From Pseudomonas sp. H3(2019) (GTDB lineage: Bacteria; Pseudomonadota; Gammaproteobacteria; Pseudomonadales; Pseudomonadaceae), in the NCBI RefSeq assembly GCF_007713465.1, contig NZ_VMSG01000022.1:39499-103498 (forward strand): DNA of 64,000 bases, written 5' to 3'. The translations under genes were made by a program, and so were the position numbers. The notes under the pieces were generated by a model, which ran no database searches, was not told the origin of the DNA, and saw only the letters and a list, made by a program, of their open reading frames with translations. Shown here one piece after another: positions 16,150 through 25,595 of the stretch (position 1 is its first letter; each line of letters opens with the position of its first letter).

Positions 16150-17391
16150 ATGTCTAATCTGGCAGATGCAAACGTTCAGAGTCATCTGGACGTTTCCCCG
16201 CTGTTGTTGCCCGCGCACGTTTTGCGCAACGACGCACAAGCCCTCGAAGCAGCCCGTGAACTCGCTCAGGTCGCCCGCTTGCAAGCCGCGCGACGCGATC
16301 AACAGCGCAAGTTGCCCTGGGCGGAAATCGAACAATTCACCCGCAGTGGCCTGGGCAGTATTGCCATTGGCAAGGCGTTCGGCGGCCCGGAGGTTTCATT
16401 CGTCACCATCGCCGAAGTCTTCGCGATCATTTCCGCGGCCGACCCGGCACTCGGGCAAATCCCGCAGAACCACTTCGGCATTCTCAACCTGCTCCAGCAC
16501 ACGGCCAACGAGCGGCAGAAAAAGCAGCTGTTTCAGAGCGTGCTCGACGGCTGGCGGATCGGCAACGCGGGCCCGGAACGCGGTACCAAAAACACCCTGG
16601 AACTCAAGGCCCGCATCACCGCCGACGGCGATGGCTACATCATCAATGGCCAGAAGTTTTACTCCACGGGTGCACTGTTCGCGCACTGGGTCGCGGTCAA
16701 GGCACTGAACGACGATGGCAAGCAAGTTATCGCCTTCGTCCGTCGCGGCACTCCGGGGCTGCGCATCGTCGACGACTGGTCGGGCTTCGGCCAGCGCACC
16801 ACGGCCAGCGGCACCGTGCTGCTGAACAATGTGCGGGTCGATGCTGATCTGGTGGTGGATAACTGGCGGATCAACGACAGCCCGAACATCCAGGGCGCCG
16901 TGTCACAGCTGATTCAAGCCGCCATCGACGCCGGCATTGCGCGTGGCGCCATCGATGACGCCATCAGCTTCGTTCGCGAACGCGCACGGCCGTGGATCGA
17001 CGCCAACGTCGAACGCGCCAGCGACGACCTCTACGTGATTGCCGACATCGGCAAACTGAAAATCGAACTGCACGCCGCCGAAGCGCTGCTGCGCAAAGCC
17101 GGGAACGTGCTCGATCAAGTCAGCGCTGCACCGGTCACTGCCGAGTCCGCTGCACGCGCCTCGATTGCGGTCGCCGAAGCCAAGGTGCTGAGCACCGAGA
17201 TCTCGCTGCTGGCCAGCGAAAAACTCTTCGAGCTGGCCGGCAGCCGCGCCACCCTCGCCGAGTTCAACCTAGACCGCCACTGGCGTAACGCACGCGTGCA
17301 CACCCTTCACGACCCGGTGCGCTGGAAATACCACGCCGTGGGCACTTATCACCTGAACGGCACAAAACCAGCCCGGCATTCCTGGATCTGA
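16150..17391 (+). CDS. sfnB: SfnB-family acyl-CoA-dehydrogenase-like flavoenzyme (first copy)
   Basis: A 413-residue protein of the acyl-CoA dehydrogenase / DszC-like group, in the branch called SfnB in sulfur-starved Pseudomonas. Landmarks are GLGSIAIGKAFGGPEVSF (N-terminal domain), LGQIPQNHFGILNLLQ, the middle beta-domain GQKFYSTGALFAHWV and DDWSGFGQRTTASGT, and the family C-terminus RHWRNARVHTLHDPVRWKYHAVG. Such enzymes are thought to act with reduced flavin on dialkyl sulfur compounds; the exact reaction is unproven. The ATG at 16150 was chosen for its AAGGAG and N-terminal fit. A close paralogue follows, then an NtaA-type monooxygenase and a transporter. Confidence 0.85.
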   Translation: MSNLADANVQSHLDVSPLLLPAHVLRNDAQALEAARELAQVARLQAARRDQQRKLPWAEIEQFTRSGLGSIAIGKAFGGPEVSFVTIAEVFAIISAADPALGQIPQNHFGILNLLQHTANERQKKQLFQSVLDGWRIGNAGPERGTKNTLELKARITADGDGYIINGQKFYSTGALFAHWVAVKALNDDGKQVIAFVRRGTPGLRIVDDWSGFGQRTTASGTVLLNNVRVDADLVVDNWRINDSPNIQGAVSQLIQAAIDAGIARGAIDDAISFVRERARPWIDANVERASDDLYVIADIGKLKIELHAAEALLRKAGNVLDQVSAAPVTAESAARASIAVAEAKVLSTEISLLASEKLFELAGSRATLAEFNLDRHWRNARVHTLHDPVRWKYHAVGTYHLNGTKPARHSWI

Positions 17392-17430
17392 ACGACCAGA
17401 ACACTTTTGACCAGATCTCTGGAGAAACAC

Positions 17431-18624
17431 ATGACTCTTTCTCACCCCGTCGCGGTCATCACCAGCGATGAGCAAGCCCTTGTCGTCGCCAGCGACCTGG
17501 CCGAAGACTTCAAACGCGACAGCGCCCTGCGCGACCGCGAACGACGCCTGCCCTACCCCGAACTGGAAGTCTTTTCGCGCTCCGGCCTATGGGGCATCAG
17601 CGTGCCCAGGGAATTCGGCGGTGCGGGGGTTTCCAACGTCACCCTGGCCAAGGTCATCGCGCTGATCGCCCAGGCCGACGGTTCGCTGGGGCAGATCCCG
17701 CAGAACCATTTTTATGCCCTCGAAGTGCTGCGCGTAAACGGTACATCCGAGCAGAAAAAACGCCTGTACGCCGAAGTTCTCGCCGGTCAGCGCTTCGGTA
17801 ATGCGCTGGCCGAACTCGGGACCAAAACCGCTCTCCACCGGGTCACCAGCCTGACTCCCGACGGCGACGGCTTTCGCATCAACGGCCGCAAGTTCTATTC
17901 CACCGGGGCGATCTATGCGCAACGGATTCCGACCACGGTGGTCGATGAAAACGGCGTCCAGCAACTGGCCTTCGTCCCCCATGACAGCCACGGCCTGACG
18001 GTGATCGATGACTGGAGCGGTTTCGGTCAGCGCACCACCGGCAGCGGTTCGGTGGTGTTCGAAGACGTCTACGTCTCGGCAGACGACGTGATCCCCTTTC
18101 AAAGCGCCTTCGACCGTCCAACCCCGGTCGGCCCGCTGGCGCAGATTCTTCATGCGGCCATCGACACCGGCATTGCTCGCGCCGCCTATGAAGACGCGCT
18201 GCATTTCGTGCGAAGCAAAACCCGCCCGTGGATCGACTCCGGCAATGACAACGCCACCGAAGACCCGCTGACGATCAAAAGTTTCGGCCACCTGAGCATT
18301 CGCCTGCACGCGACGGAAGCACTGCTTGAACGCGCAGGAGAATTCCTCGACCGCGCCCAGGCCGACACCAATGCCGAGACCATCGCGGCGGCCTCGATTG
18401 CCGTGGCCGAAGCGCGCGCCATCAGCACGGATATCTCCCTGGCGGCCGGCAGCACGCTGTTCGAACTGGCCGGCAGCCAGGCCACCCTGGCCGAGCACGG
18501 GCTGGATCGTCACTGGCGCAACGCCCGCGTGCACACCCTGCACGACCCGGTGCGCTGGAAGTACCACGCGGTTGGCAACTACTACCTCAACGATGAAAAC
18601 CCGCCGCTGCGAGGGACTATTTGA
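17431..18624 (+). CDS. SfnB-family acyl-CoA-dehydrogenase-like flavoenzyme (second copy)
   Basis: A 397-residue paralogue of the preceding gene, sharing GQIPQNHFYALEVL, NGRKFYSTGAIYAQ, DDWSGFGQRTTGSGS and the end LDRHWRNARVHTLHDPVRWKYHAVG. The degree of divergence suggests an old duplication and possibly a different substrate or a heteromer; this is inference. The start at 17431 has GGAGA eight bases ahead. Its TGA overlaps the ATG of the next gene by one base, so the two are translationally linked. Confidence 0.85.
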   Translation: MTLSHPVAVITSDEQALVVASDLAEDFKRDSALRDRERRLPYPELEVFSRSGLWGISVPREFGGAGVSNVTLAKVIALIAQADGSLGQIPQNHFYALEVLRVNGTSEQKKRLYAEVLAGQRFGNALAELGTKTALHRVTSLTPDGDGFRINGRKFYSTGAIYAQRIPTTVVDENGVQQLAFVPHDSHGLTVIDDWSGFGQRTTGSGSVVFEDVYVSADDVIPFQSAFDRPTPVGPLAQILHAAIDTGIARAAYEDALHFVRSKTRPWIDSGNDNATEDPLTIKSFGHLSIRLHATEALLERAGEFLDRAQADTNAETIAAASIAVAEARAISTDISLAAGSTLFELAGSQATLAEHGLDRHWRNARVHTLHDPVRWKYHAVGNYYLNDENPPLRGTI

Positions 18625-19991
18625 TGCCCTCACCTCTGACAAGGAGAAAAAAGATCCTGCTCAATGCCTTCAACATGAACTGCATCGGGCACATCAACCA
18701 CGGCCTGTGGACGCATCCACGGGACAACTCGACCCAGTACAAGACTGTCGAGTATTGGACTGAATTGGCGCAGTTGCTGGAGCGTGGTTTGTTCGACGGG
18801 CTATTTATCGCCGACATCGTCGGGGTGTATGACGTGTACCAGCACTCGGTCGACGTGCCACTCAAAGAGTCGATCCAGTTGCCGGTCAACGACCCGTTGC
18901 TGCTGGTGTCGGCCATGGCCGCGGTGACCAGGAACCTCGGCTTCGGCCTGACCGCCAACCTGACCTATGAGCCGCCGTACCTGTTCGCCCGGCGCCTGTC
19001 GACCCTCGATCACCTGAGCCGTGGCCGGGTCGGCTGGAACATCGTCACCGGCTATCTCGACAGCGCCGCCAAGGCCATGGGCCTGAGCGAACAGGTCGAA
19101 CATGACCGGCGTTACGACCAGGCCGATGAGTACCTTGAGGTGCTGTACAAACTCTGGGAAGGCAGCTGGGAAAACGACGCGGTGATCAACGACCGCGAGC
19201 AGCGGGTCTACGCCCAACCTGGAAAAGTCCACAAGGTCGAACACCACGGCGAGTTCTATCAGGTCGAGGGTTATCACCTCTGCGAGCCTTCACCGCAGCG
19301 CACGCCGGTGCTGTTTCAGGCCGGCAGTTCGGATCGCGGCCTGGTGTTCGCCGGGCAACACGCCGAGTGCGTGTTCATCAGCGGCCAGAACAAGGCCTCG
19401 ACCAAGGTGCAGGTGGACAAGGTCCGCGCCAGCGCCGCAGCTGCCGGGCGTAATCCCGAGGACATCAAGGTCTTCATGGGGCTGAACGTAATCGTCGGCG
19501 CGACCGAGGCGTTGGCCTGGGCCAAGCACGCTGAATACCTGAGCTACGCCAGCGCCGAGGCCGGGGTGGCGCATTTCTCGGCGTCCACCGGGATCGATTT
19601 TTCCGAATACGAACTCGATGAACCCATCCAGTACGTGAAAAACAACGCCATCCAGTCCGCCACCAAAAACCTGCAAAACAACGACTGGACCCGACGCAAG
19701 TTGCTTGAGCAACACGCCTTGGGCGGCCGCTACATCACCGTGGTCGGCTCGCCTGAGCAGGTCGCCGATGAACTGGAATCCTGGATCGCGGAAACCGGCC
19801 TGGACGGCTTCAACCTGACCCGCATCGTCACCCCGGAAAGTTATGTCGATTTCATCGACTTGGTGATTCCCGAGTTGCAGCGACGCGGCTCGTACAAGAC
19901 CGCTTATGACGAGGGCACGTTGCGCGAAAAGCTGTTTCACGGCGAGGCGTATTTGCCCGAGCAACACACCGGCTCGGCGTTCCGACGCTAA
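18624..19991 (+). CDS. NtaA/SnaA/DszA-family FMN-dependent monooxygenase
   Basis: A 455-residue bacterial-luciferase-like flavin monooxygenase of the NtaA/DszA/SnaA class. Family segments are LLNAFNMNCIGHINHGLW near the start, FDGLFIADIVGVYDVY, RVGWNIVTGYLDSAAKAMG near residue 135-153, and the FMN-site region VLFQAGSSDRGLVFAGQHAEC near 230-250. Members use reduced FMN from a separate reductase, which is not encoded nearby. With two SfnB proteins and a methionine-type importer around it, a role in cleaving carbon-sulfur bonds for sulfur supply is likely. The start overlaps the upstream stop (TGATG). A REP pair follows. Confidence 0.85.
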   Translation: MPSPLTRRKKILLNAFNMNCIGHINHGLWTHPRDNSTQYKTVEYWTELAQLLERGLFDGLFIADIVGVYDVYQHSVDVPLKESIQLPVNDPLLLVSAMAAVTRNLGFGLTANLTYEPPYLFARRLSTLDHLSRGRVGWNIVTGYLDSAAKAMGLSEQVEHDRRYDQADEYLEVLYKLWEGSWENDAVINDREQRVYAQPGKVHKVEHHGEFYQVEGYHLCEPSPQRTPVLFQAGSSDRGLVFAGQHAECVFISGQNKASTKVQVDKVRASAAAAGRNPEDIKVFMGLNVIVGATEALAWAKHAEYLSYASAEAGVAHFSASTGIDFSEYELDEPIQYVKNNAIQSATKNLQNNDWTRRKLLEQHALGGRYITVVGSPEQVADELESWIAETGLDGFNLTRIVTPESYVDFIDLVIPELQRRGSYKTAYDEGTLREKLFHGEAYLPEQHTGSAFRR

Positions 19992-19994
19992 AAG

Positions 19995-20061
19995 CATCGC
20001 GAGCAGACTCGCTCCCACAGTTGGAATGCGTTCCCCTGTGGGAGCGAGCCTGCTCGCGATG
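19995..20061. repeat. REP pair (CATCGCGAGCAG ... CTGCTCGCGATG), REPIN type
   Basis: The arms CATCGCGAGCAGACTCGCTCCCAC and GTGGGAGCGAGCCTGCTCGCGATG face each other across a short spacer. This is the standard Pseudomonas fluorescens REP doublet. A second doublet is at 38247-38340 and a single arm at about 12190-12222. It sits between the monooxygenase and transporter genes inside a likely operon, so it may tune relative mRNA levels. Confidence 0.85.
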
Positions 20062-20109
20062 AGGCCCGACGAGACACCACACACTCATGCCCTGACTGGA
20101 ATAACCACC

Positions 20110-20919
20110 ATGAAAAACAACCTGCTCACCCTCCCAGTCAAAGCACTGGCCCTGGCCCTCGGCCTCTTCAGCTCGGTGACTTTCGCCGCCGACGCACCGC
20201 TGAAAATCGGCACCACCGCAGCCTTCGCCATTCCATTGGAAGCAGCGGTCGAAGAGGCCGGCAAACAAGGTCTGAAGGTCGAGCTGGTGGAGTTCAGCGA
20301 CTGGATCGCACCGAACGTCAGCCTGGCCTCGGGCGACATCGATGTGAACTACTTCCAGCACATTCCGTTCCTCGAAAACGCCAAGGCCGCTGCCGGGTTT
20401 GACCTGGTGCCGTTTGCGCCGGGCATCATCAACAACGTCGGCCTGTACTCGAAGAAATACAAAAGCTTTGACGAGCTTCCCGTCGGTGCCAGCGTGGCCA
20501 TCGCCAACGATCCAATCAACAGCGGGCGTGGGCTGCAACTGCTGGCCAAGGCCGGGTTGATCACCCTCAAACCGGGTGTGGGCTACAAGGCCACCGAAGA
20601 CGACATCGTCGCCAATCCGAAAAAACTGAAGATCCTTCAGGTCGAAGCCGTGCAACTGGTGCGCGCGTATGACGATGCCGATCTGGTGCAGGGCTACCCG
20701 GCCTACATTCGTCTGGCCAAGACCTTCGATGCTGGCTCGGCGCTGCTGTTCGACGGCCTCGACCACAAGGAATACGTGATCCAGTTCGTGATCCAGCCGA
20801 AAAGCAAAACCGACCCGCGCCTGATCAAATTCGTCGACATCTACCAGCATTCGCCGGTGGTTCGTGCAGCCCTGGATAAAGCCCATGGCAAGCTCTACCA
20901 AGCTGGCTGGGAAGGCTGA
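20110..20919 (+). CDS. MetQ/NlpA-family ABC transporter substrate-binding protein
   Basis: A 269-residue periplasmic protein. A signal peptide covers about residues 1-25 (LALALGLFSSVTFAA), with no lipobox cysteine, unlike classic MetQ lipoproteins. The mature part follows the NlpA fold: LKIGTTAAFAIPLEAAVEEA, then SGDIDVNYFQHIPFL and VAIANDPINSGRGLQLLAKAGLI. MetQ proteins bind methionine; next to sulfur oxygenases this one may bind a methionine-like or other organosulfur compound. It is first of a three-gene importer, with only two bases before the ATPase gene. The ATG at 20110 lacks a strong ribosome binding site. Confidence 0.85.
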   Translation: MKNNLLTLPVKALALALGLFSSVTFAADAPLKIGTTAAFAIPLEAAVEEAGKQGLKVELVEFSDWIAPNVSLASGDIDVNYFQHIPFLENAKAAAGFDLVPFAPGIINNVGLYSKKYKSFDELPVGASVAIANDPINSGRGLQLLAKAGLITLKPGVGYKATEDDIVANPKKLKILQVEAVQLVRAYDDADLVQGYPAYIRLAKTFDAGSALLFDGLDHKEYVIQFVIQPKSKTDPRLIKFVDIYQHSPVVRAALDKAHGKLYQAGWEG

Positions 20920-20921
20920 CC

Positions 20922-22046
20922 ATGAATGCCGCCAACGCCCAGCTTCAACTGCAAATCCCGCCGTCTCGCAGTGCCGAACGGACTGAGCTGCACCCTGAGT
21001 TCAACCGCGCCCATGTGCGCTTTATCGGTGTGGGTAAAACCTACAATGGCCAGCAAGGCCCGGTCGCTGCGCTGCACGGCATCGACCTGGCCATCCAGCA
21101 CGGTGAAGTGTTCGGCATCATCGGCCGCAGCGGTGCCGGCAAGTCCTCGCTGATCCGCACCATCAACCGCCTCGAACAACCGAGCACAGGACGGGTGCTG
21201 ATCGATCAGGTGGACATCGGCGAGTTCGATGAAGACCGTCTGGTGGCGCTGCGGCGGCGGATCGGCATGATCTTCCAGCACTTCAACCTGATGTCGGCGA
21301 AAACCGTGTGGCAGAACGTCGAGCTGCCGCTCAAGGTCGCGGGCGTGCCAAAAGCCGAGCGCGAACAGAAGGTCCGTGAGCTGCTGGAACTGGTGGGCCT
21401 GCAAGGCAAACACACGGCCTACCCGGCGCAACTCTCGGGTGGGCAAAAACAGCGCGTCGGCATCGCCCGGGCGCTGGTGCACGACCCGGCGATTCTGCTC
21501 TGCGATGAGGCCACCTCGGCGCTTGACCCAGAGACCACGCAATCGATCCTCGGCCTGCTGCGCGAGATCAATCAGCGCCTCGGACTGACGATCATTCTGA
21601 TTACCCACGAGATGGCGGTGATCCGCGATATCTGCGATCGGGTGGTGGTGCTCGAGCACGGGCGGATTGTCGAGCAGGGGCCGGTTTGGGAAGTGTTTGG
21701 CAACCCGCAGCACGAGGTCAGTAAAACCCTGCTGGCGCCTCTGCAACACGGCTTGCCGGAAGAACTGCAAAGCCGATTGCAGGCGCAAGCGCAATCGTCG
21801 GAATCCGCGGTAGTGCTGCGCTTGCAGTTCACCGGCAACAGCAATGACGAGCCAGACCTCGCGGCGCTGTTCAGTGCACTTGGCGGTCGCGTGCGCTTGC
21901 TGCAAGGCGGTGTCGATCGGATTCAGGGGCATGCCCTTGGGCAATTGTTATTGGCGGTAACCGGTTCGTCCTTGGGCGCCGAAGAGTTACGCCAGCGCGC
22001 CAGTCACTGGGCACAACAGGTGGAGGTGCTGGGTTATGTGGTTTGA
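20922..22046 (+). CDS. MetN-type ABC transporter ATP-binding protein
   Basis: A 374-residue ABC ATPase. Walker A GRSGAGKSS is near residues 69-77, the Q-loop in GMIFQHFNLMSAKTV, the signature LSGGQKQRVGIARAL, Walker B ILLCDEATSALDPE and switch His VLITHEMAV-like (ILITHEMAVIRD). A C-terminal NIL-type domain (about residues 290-374) is the methionine-sensing regulatory domain of MetN. An extra N-terminal leader of about 30 residues precedes the usual start of the fold. Its 3' end overlaps the permease gene by 11 bases. Confidence 0.87.
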   Translation: MNAANAQLQLQIPPSRSAERTELHPEFNRAHVRFIGVGKTYNGQQGPVAALHGIDLAIQHGEVFGIIGRSGAGKSSLIRTINRLEQPSTGRVLIDQVDIGEFDEDRLVALRRRIGMIFQHFNLMSAKTVWQNVELPLKVAGVPKAEREQKVRELLELVGLQGKHTAYPAQLSGGQKQRVGIARALVHDPAILLCDEATSALDPETTQSILGLLREINQRLGLTIILITHEMAVIRDICDRVVVLEHGRIVEQGPVWEVFGNPQHEVSKTLLAPLQHGLPEELQSRLQAQAQSSESAVVLRLQFTGNSNDEPDLAALFSALGGRVRLLQGGVDRIQGHALGQLLLAVTGSSLGAEELRQRASHWAQQVEVLGYVV

Positions 22047-22686
22047 TCGATTGCTGCAGGGCGTTATCGACACGTTTCTGATGGTCGGCGTGTCGTCGCT
22101 GATCGCGCTGTTGGCGGGTATTCCGCTGGCGGTGATTCTGGTCACCAGTTCCAAAGGCGGGATCTACCAGGCACCGGCGCTGAACCGCGCGCTGGGGGCC
22201 TTCGTCAACCTGTTCCGCTCGATCCCGTTTCTGATCCTGATGGTCGCGCTCATCCCCTTCACCCGCTTGATCGTCGGCACCACTTACGGCGTCTGGGCCG
22301 CCGTGGTGCCGCTGACCATCGCCGCTACACCGTTTTTTGCGCGCATCGCCGAGGTCAGTTTGCGCGAGGTCGACCACGGTTTGATCGAGGCCGCTCAGGC
22401 CATGGGTTGCCGACGCTGGCACATCGTCTGGCATGTGTTGTTGCCTGAGGCGTTGCCGGGGATTGTCGGTGGTTTCACCATCACGCTGGTCACGATGATC
22501 AACTCATCGGCCATGGCGGGAGCGATTGGCGCTGGTGGGCTTGGCGACATCGCGTATCGGTATGGCTATCAGCGGTTTGATAGTCAGATCATGCTGACGG
22601 TAATTGTGTTGCTGGTGGTGTTGGTGGCGCTGATTCAGTTGGGAGGGGATCGGTTGGCGCGGGGGTTGAATAAGCGGCGAGAGTAA
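22036..22686 (+). CDS. MetI-type ABC transporter permease
   Basis: A 216-residue inner-membrane permease of the methionine-uptake family with five predicted spans. Characteristic segments are NLFRSIPFLILMVALIPFTR, the EAA coupling loop EAAQAMGCRRWHIVWHVLLPEA, and MAGAIGAGGLGDIAYRYGYQRF near the end. It completes the three-gene importer. The coding regions overlap by 11 bases, so expression is tightly linked. The gene ends about 65 bases before the convergent toxin gene. Confidence 0.88.
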   Translation: MWFDRLLQGVIDTFLMVGVSSLIALLAGIPLAVILVTSSKGGIYQAPALNRALGAFVNLFRSIPFLILMVALIPFTRLIVGTTYGVWAAVVPLTIAATPFFARIAEVSLREVDHGLIEAAQAMGCRRWHIVWHVLLPEALPGIVGGFTITLVTMINSSAMAGAIGAGGLGDIAYRYGYQRFDSQIMLTVIVLLVVLVALIQLGGDRLARGLNKRRE

Positions 22687-22751
22687 TTTTGGTATTTACT
22701 GTGGTGAGGGAGCTGACTCCCAGTCACTGACTCCATCACCAGAAGCATGAC

Positions 22752-25595
22752 CTAAGTCTGGATCGAACTCACGCGAATAGAGTTTGTTTTCAGAAAATGT
22801 CTTGAGCCTTCCTGGCTGAGTACATTTTCCAGATCCTGCTGATTCTGGAATACCAAGTCCGTCATATCCTTCCACTTCGCAGAGCTATGGGACTGCCACT
22901 CAATGTAATTTTCCGGTAAGTAAAAACTTTTTTCTTGCCCATGAACAGCACGACTTAGTACACCCCAAGTCTCCGATTCCATTTTGTGAAAAATAGGGTA
23001 CAGATTTTCAAATACAGCCAGATTATTTATTGATGCTTTAAAATCGAAGCTATCACCTCCTGTCAATGTCATATATTTCCGAGATTGCTCTGGCAAGTAA
23101 AAGGCTGCCGCACCGTAGCTCGCCGCCCCACCCGCAATCATGAAATTATCAGAAAGCTCAAGTGCGCCGTAAATCGGTCGGACTTTCCCATTGAATTTTG
23201 GATGTTCTATAGAACCATACTCTCTGATTACCTTTGACGGCGAGTGGGTATAATCAAACATATTCATTTCAAATCCATCTCTAAAATCCATACCATAATT
23301 CGGCGCGGACTCCTGCTCCCATACATTTCTTAACCCGTCACCTTTAAGCTCATGGATTTGATCAGGCGAGATATTAACGGTAAGCCGAGCGTTGGATACA
23401 ATAACTATTGCAGCTTCCAGAAGTTCCTCCGCCGCTCCAGCATCCTGAACTCTCGCCAACTTCTTAATCTGAGTAATTGCAAAATCTTTGTCCGCACTTT
23501 TGCCAGCCAGTATTTTGGGTAGCAGATGCTGTTTGAAATGATTTTTTCTAGCGGCTTCTGCATCACTGTCATTTACAGTCCGGGGGCTACCCCCCAATAA
23601 ACGACCTAGCCCACCGAACATCCCACTTTCATCAGTGAGTTTTATTGGGTTATTACCAACCATACAGTAAATATTCAGGCCATCGATATTCCCTGCAGGG
23701 TCTGCGCTAATCCACCGCTGCAACCACGGCGCGTAATACCGATATCCATAGTAATAAAGCCCGGTCGCATCCCGCTCTTTCCCCGAATAGCGAATCGTCT
23801 TGTACTTCGCCACCAGCGCACTTTTACCCGCCCAGCACGCCGTGCCACCGAACGGGTAATAGTGCTCCAGCGTCAGCACACCGGCCTGATCATCCAGCTC
23901 CATAGAGCTGGAGCCCAGGTGATCACTCAGGCTGTAGCGCAGTTGATTGTTGTCGACACCGTCAGGCGCGGATTTCGGCCAGTGCAACACGCGCATGCTG
24001 CTGCGGCCGGCTTCCACACTGATCACGTGGTGCTCTTCGCCATCGGCATCCCGATGGATTTCCAGACCCGGCAGATAACGCACTTCAGCCCGCAAGGTCC
24101 GGGTGCCGGTGTGCGTGAGGCGCACCTTGCGCAGGCGGTGGCCGGGGCGGTCGTAGACGTAACGTTCGTCGTCATCCGGTCCATCGTCACGCTTGACCAA
24201 AGTCACCCGGCTCAGCTGATTGCGCGTGTCCCAACTCATCGCTTGTCCGCGTTGCAGCTCGCACTGATTGCCGTTGGCATCGAAGCCCTCGGCAATTTCG
24301 TCCTCCCCCGGCAACCCGCCGTCGTCCCGTTGGCCCAGGCTGCGATTACTGCTGCTGGACGTGAACATCGAGAAGCTAGGGGCGCCGCTGTGGTGGCGGG
24401 TGATCAGGTTGCCCGCCCGGTCATAGTCGAAGGTCTGGGTGTAACTGCGCCGCTGGTTGGGGTCCAGCGGTGTCGGCAACCACCCCGGCAGTGCCGGGCC
24501 ATGGCTTGGGCTGCTGACCTCCCAGCCCTTGGCTTCGACCAGTTGATAGAGGCTGTTGTAGCGATAATGGCTGATCGGTTCAATGCGCTGATTGTTGAAA
24601 TGACTGACCGTCTGCGACTGGTCTTCCAGCTCGACGATATTGCCCACCGGGTCGTAGGCATAGTTCAGGTCCTGCAAGGTTTTTTGCTGTGCAAGACCGG
24701 CCACCAGCCTGATCAACCGGCCGTCATCGGCCGCGTACTCGGCGTTGGTCACCACCCCATTGCCAGCGGTTTCGCTGTCGATCTGGCCCAAGGCGTTGTA
24801 ACGGATGTGGCTGACCAGCAGCTGCGGTTCGTTGGCCGCGGCCTGTTTTAGCCAAACCGCCTTGAGCTCTCCCGCGACGGTGTGGGAGAAGATTCTGACA
24901 TTGCGTTTGGCATCGGTCTGAGTCTGAAGCTCACCGAGGGGATTGCAGGTTTGTGTCGAGACGAAAGTTTGTTCTTCCAGTAATGCGTTACGAGCGTCGA
25001 TTGCCAACGGCCAGTCGGGAGTTTCCAGGTCCGCGAGCACGCGCCGGCTCTCGCTCAGTGCTGAGCCATTGAGGGCATAATCGGTAAAGAGTTGAGTGCC
25101 GGCAGGGTCGTCGTGACGAATCAGCTGGCCACACTGATTGTGTTCCGCGGTTCCTGCCTCCGAACCGCCATAGCCCAGACGTTCGACTATTCGGGGAGCG
25201 CCGTCACTGGCCCACTCGGTAATCGCAACCGGGCGCCGCAACTCGTCGTATTGGGTGTGACGCTGACTGCCGCGACTGTCCCAACTCGATAGCGATTGGC
25301 CCGTTTCGTCCAGCAAGCTCAACTGCCAACCGCCGTCGACGCTGTCGGTCAGCAAACTCTGGCCCGTCAAGCCATAGACGGTCGCCAGGTTCGGCTTCGG
25401 CGCAGTTCCCCACAACCGTGGGTCCCAGCTCTCGATCAGCCGCCCCGCCGCATCAAAACCCTGTCGGGTAACCCGCGTATCCATGGCTTGCCCGGCGGAC
25501 TGCCGGCAGTACCCCACGCTACAAATCGCCAACCCACGCTGATCCATAACCGACAATGTCGGTGTGGCCGTGTCGTGAGTTGCCTGGACAGTCAT
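22752..25595 (-). CDS. tccC: Orphan TccC-like Tc-toxin C subunit (RHS protein) with unassigned C-terminal toxin module
   Basis: The 947-residue product matches the C subunit of insecticidal toxin complexes. RHS/YD repeats fill about residues 40-600 (YDPVGNIVELEDQSQTVSHF is typical). The conserved RHS core YKTIRYSGKERDATGLYYYG, then YRYYAPWLQRWISADPAG (D632), IDGLNIY and GNNPIKLTDESG follows. In TccC this core is an aspartic autoprotease that frees the following toxin. Residues about 659-947 are a different module, from visibly AT-richer DNA, as expected of a swapped hypervariable region. I do not recognise this tail with certainty; RPIYGAL followed by a GGA segment recalls DUF3626-like proteins, and Photorhabdus TccC tails are ADP-ribosyltransferases. 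No A or B subunit and no immunity gene adjoin. GAGGG precedes the ATG at 25595. Confidence 0.85.
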   Translation of the reverse strand: MTVQATHDTATPTLSVMDQRGLAICSVGYCRQSAGQAMDTRVTRQGFDAAGRLIESWDPRLWGTAPKPNLATVYGLTGQSLLTDSVDGGWQLSLLDETGQSLSSWDSRGSQRHTQYDELRRPVAITEWASDGAPRIVERLGYGGSEAGTAEHNQCGQLIRHDDPAGTQLFTDYALNGSALSESRRVLADLETPDWPLAIDARNALLEEQTFVSTQTCNPLGELQTQTDAKRNVRIFSHTVAGELKAVWLKQAAANEPQLLVSHIRYNALGQIDSETAGNGVVTNAEYAADDGRLIRLVAGLAQQKTLQDLNYAYDPVGNIVELEDQSQTVSHFNNQRIEPISHYRYNSLYQLVEAKGWEVSSPSHGPALPGWLPTPLDPNQRRSYTQTFDYDRAGNLITRHHSGAPSFSMFTSSSSNRSLGQRDDGGLPGEDEIAEGFDANGNQCELQRGQAMSWDTRNQLSRVTLVKRDDGPDDDERYVYDRPGHRLRKVRLTHTGTRTLRAEVRYLPGLEIHRDADGEEHHVISVEAGRSSMRVLHWPKSAPDGVDNNQLRYSLSDHLGSSSMELDDQAGVLTLEHYYPFGGTACWAGKSALVAKYKTIRYSGKERDATGLYYYGYRYYAPWLQRWISADPAGNIDGLNIYCMVGNNPIKLTDESGMFGGLGRLLGGSPRTVNDSDAEAARKNHFKQHLLPKILAGKSADKDFAITQIKKLARVQDAGAAEELLEAAIVIVSNARLTVNISPDQIHELKGDGLRNVWEQESAPNYGMDFRDGFEMNMFDYTHSPSKVIREYGSIEHPKFNGKVRPIYGALELSDNFMIAGGAASYGAAAFYLPEQSRKYMTLTGGDSFDFKASINNLAVFENLYPIFHKMESETWGVLSRAVHGQEKSFYLPENYIEWQSHSSAKWKDMTDLVFQNQQDLENVLSQEGSRHFLKTNSIRVSSIQT

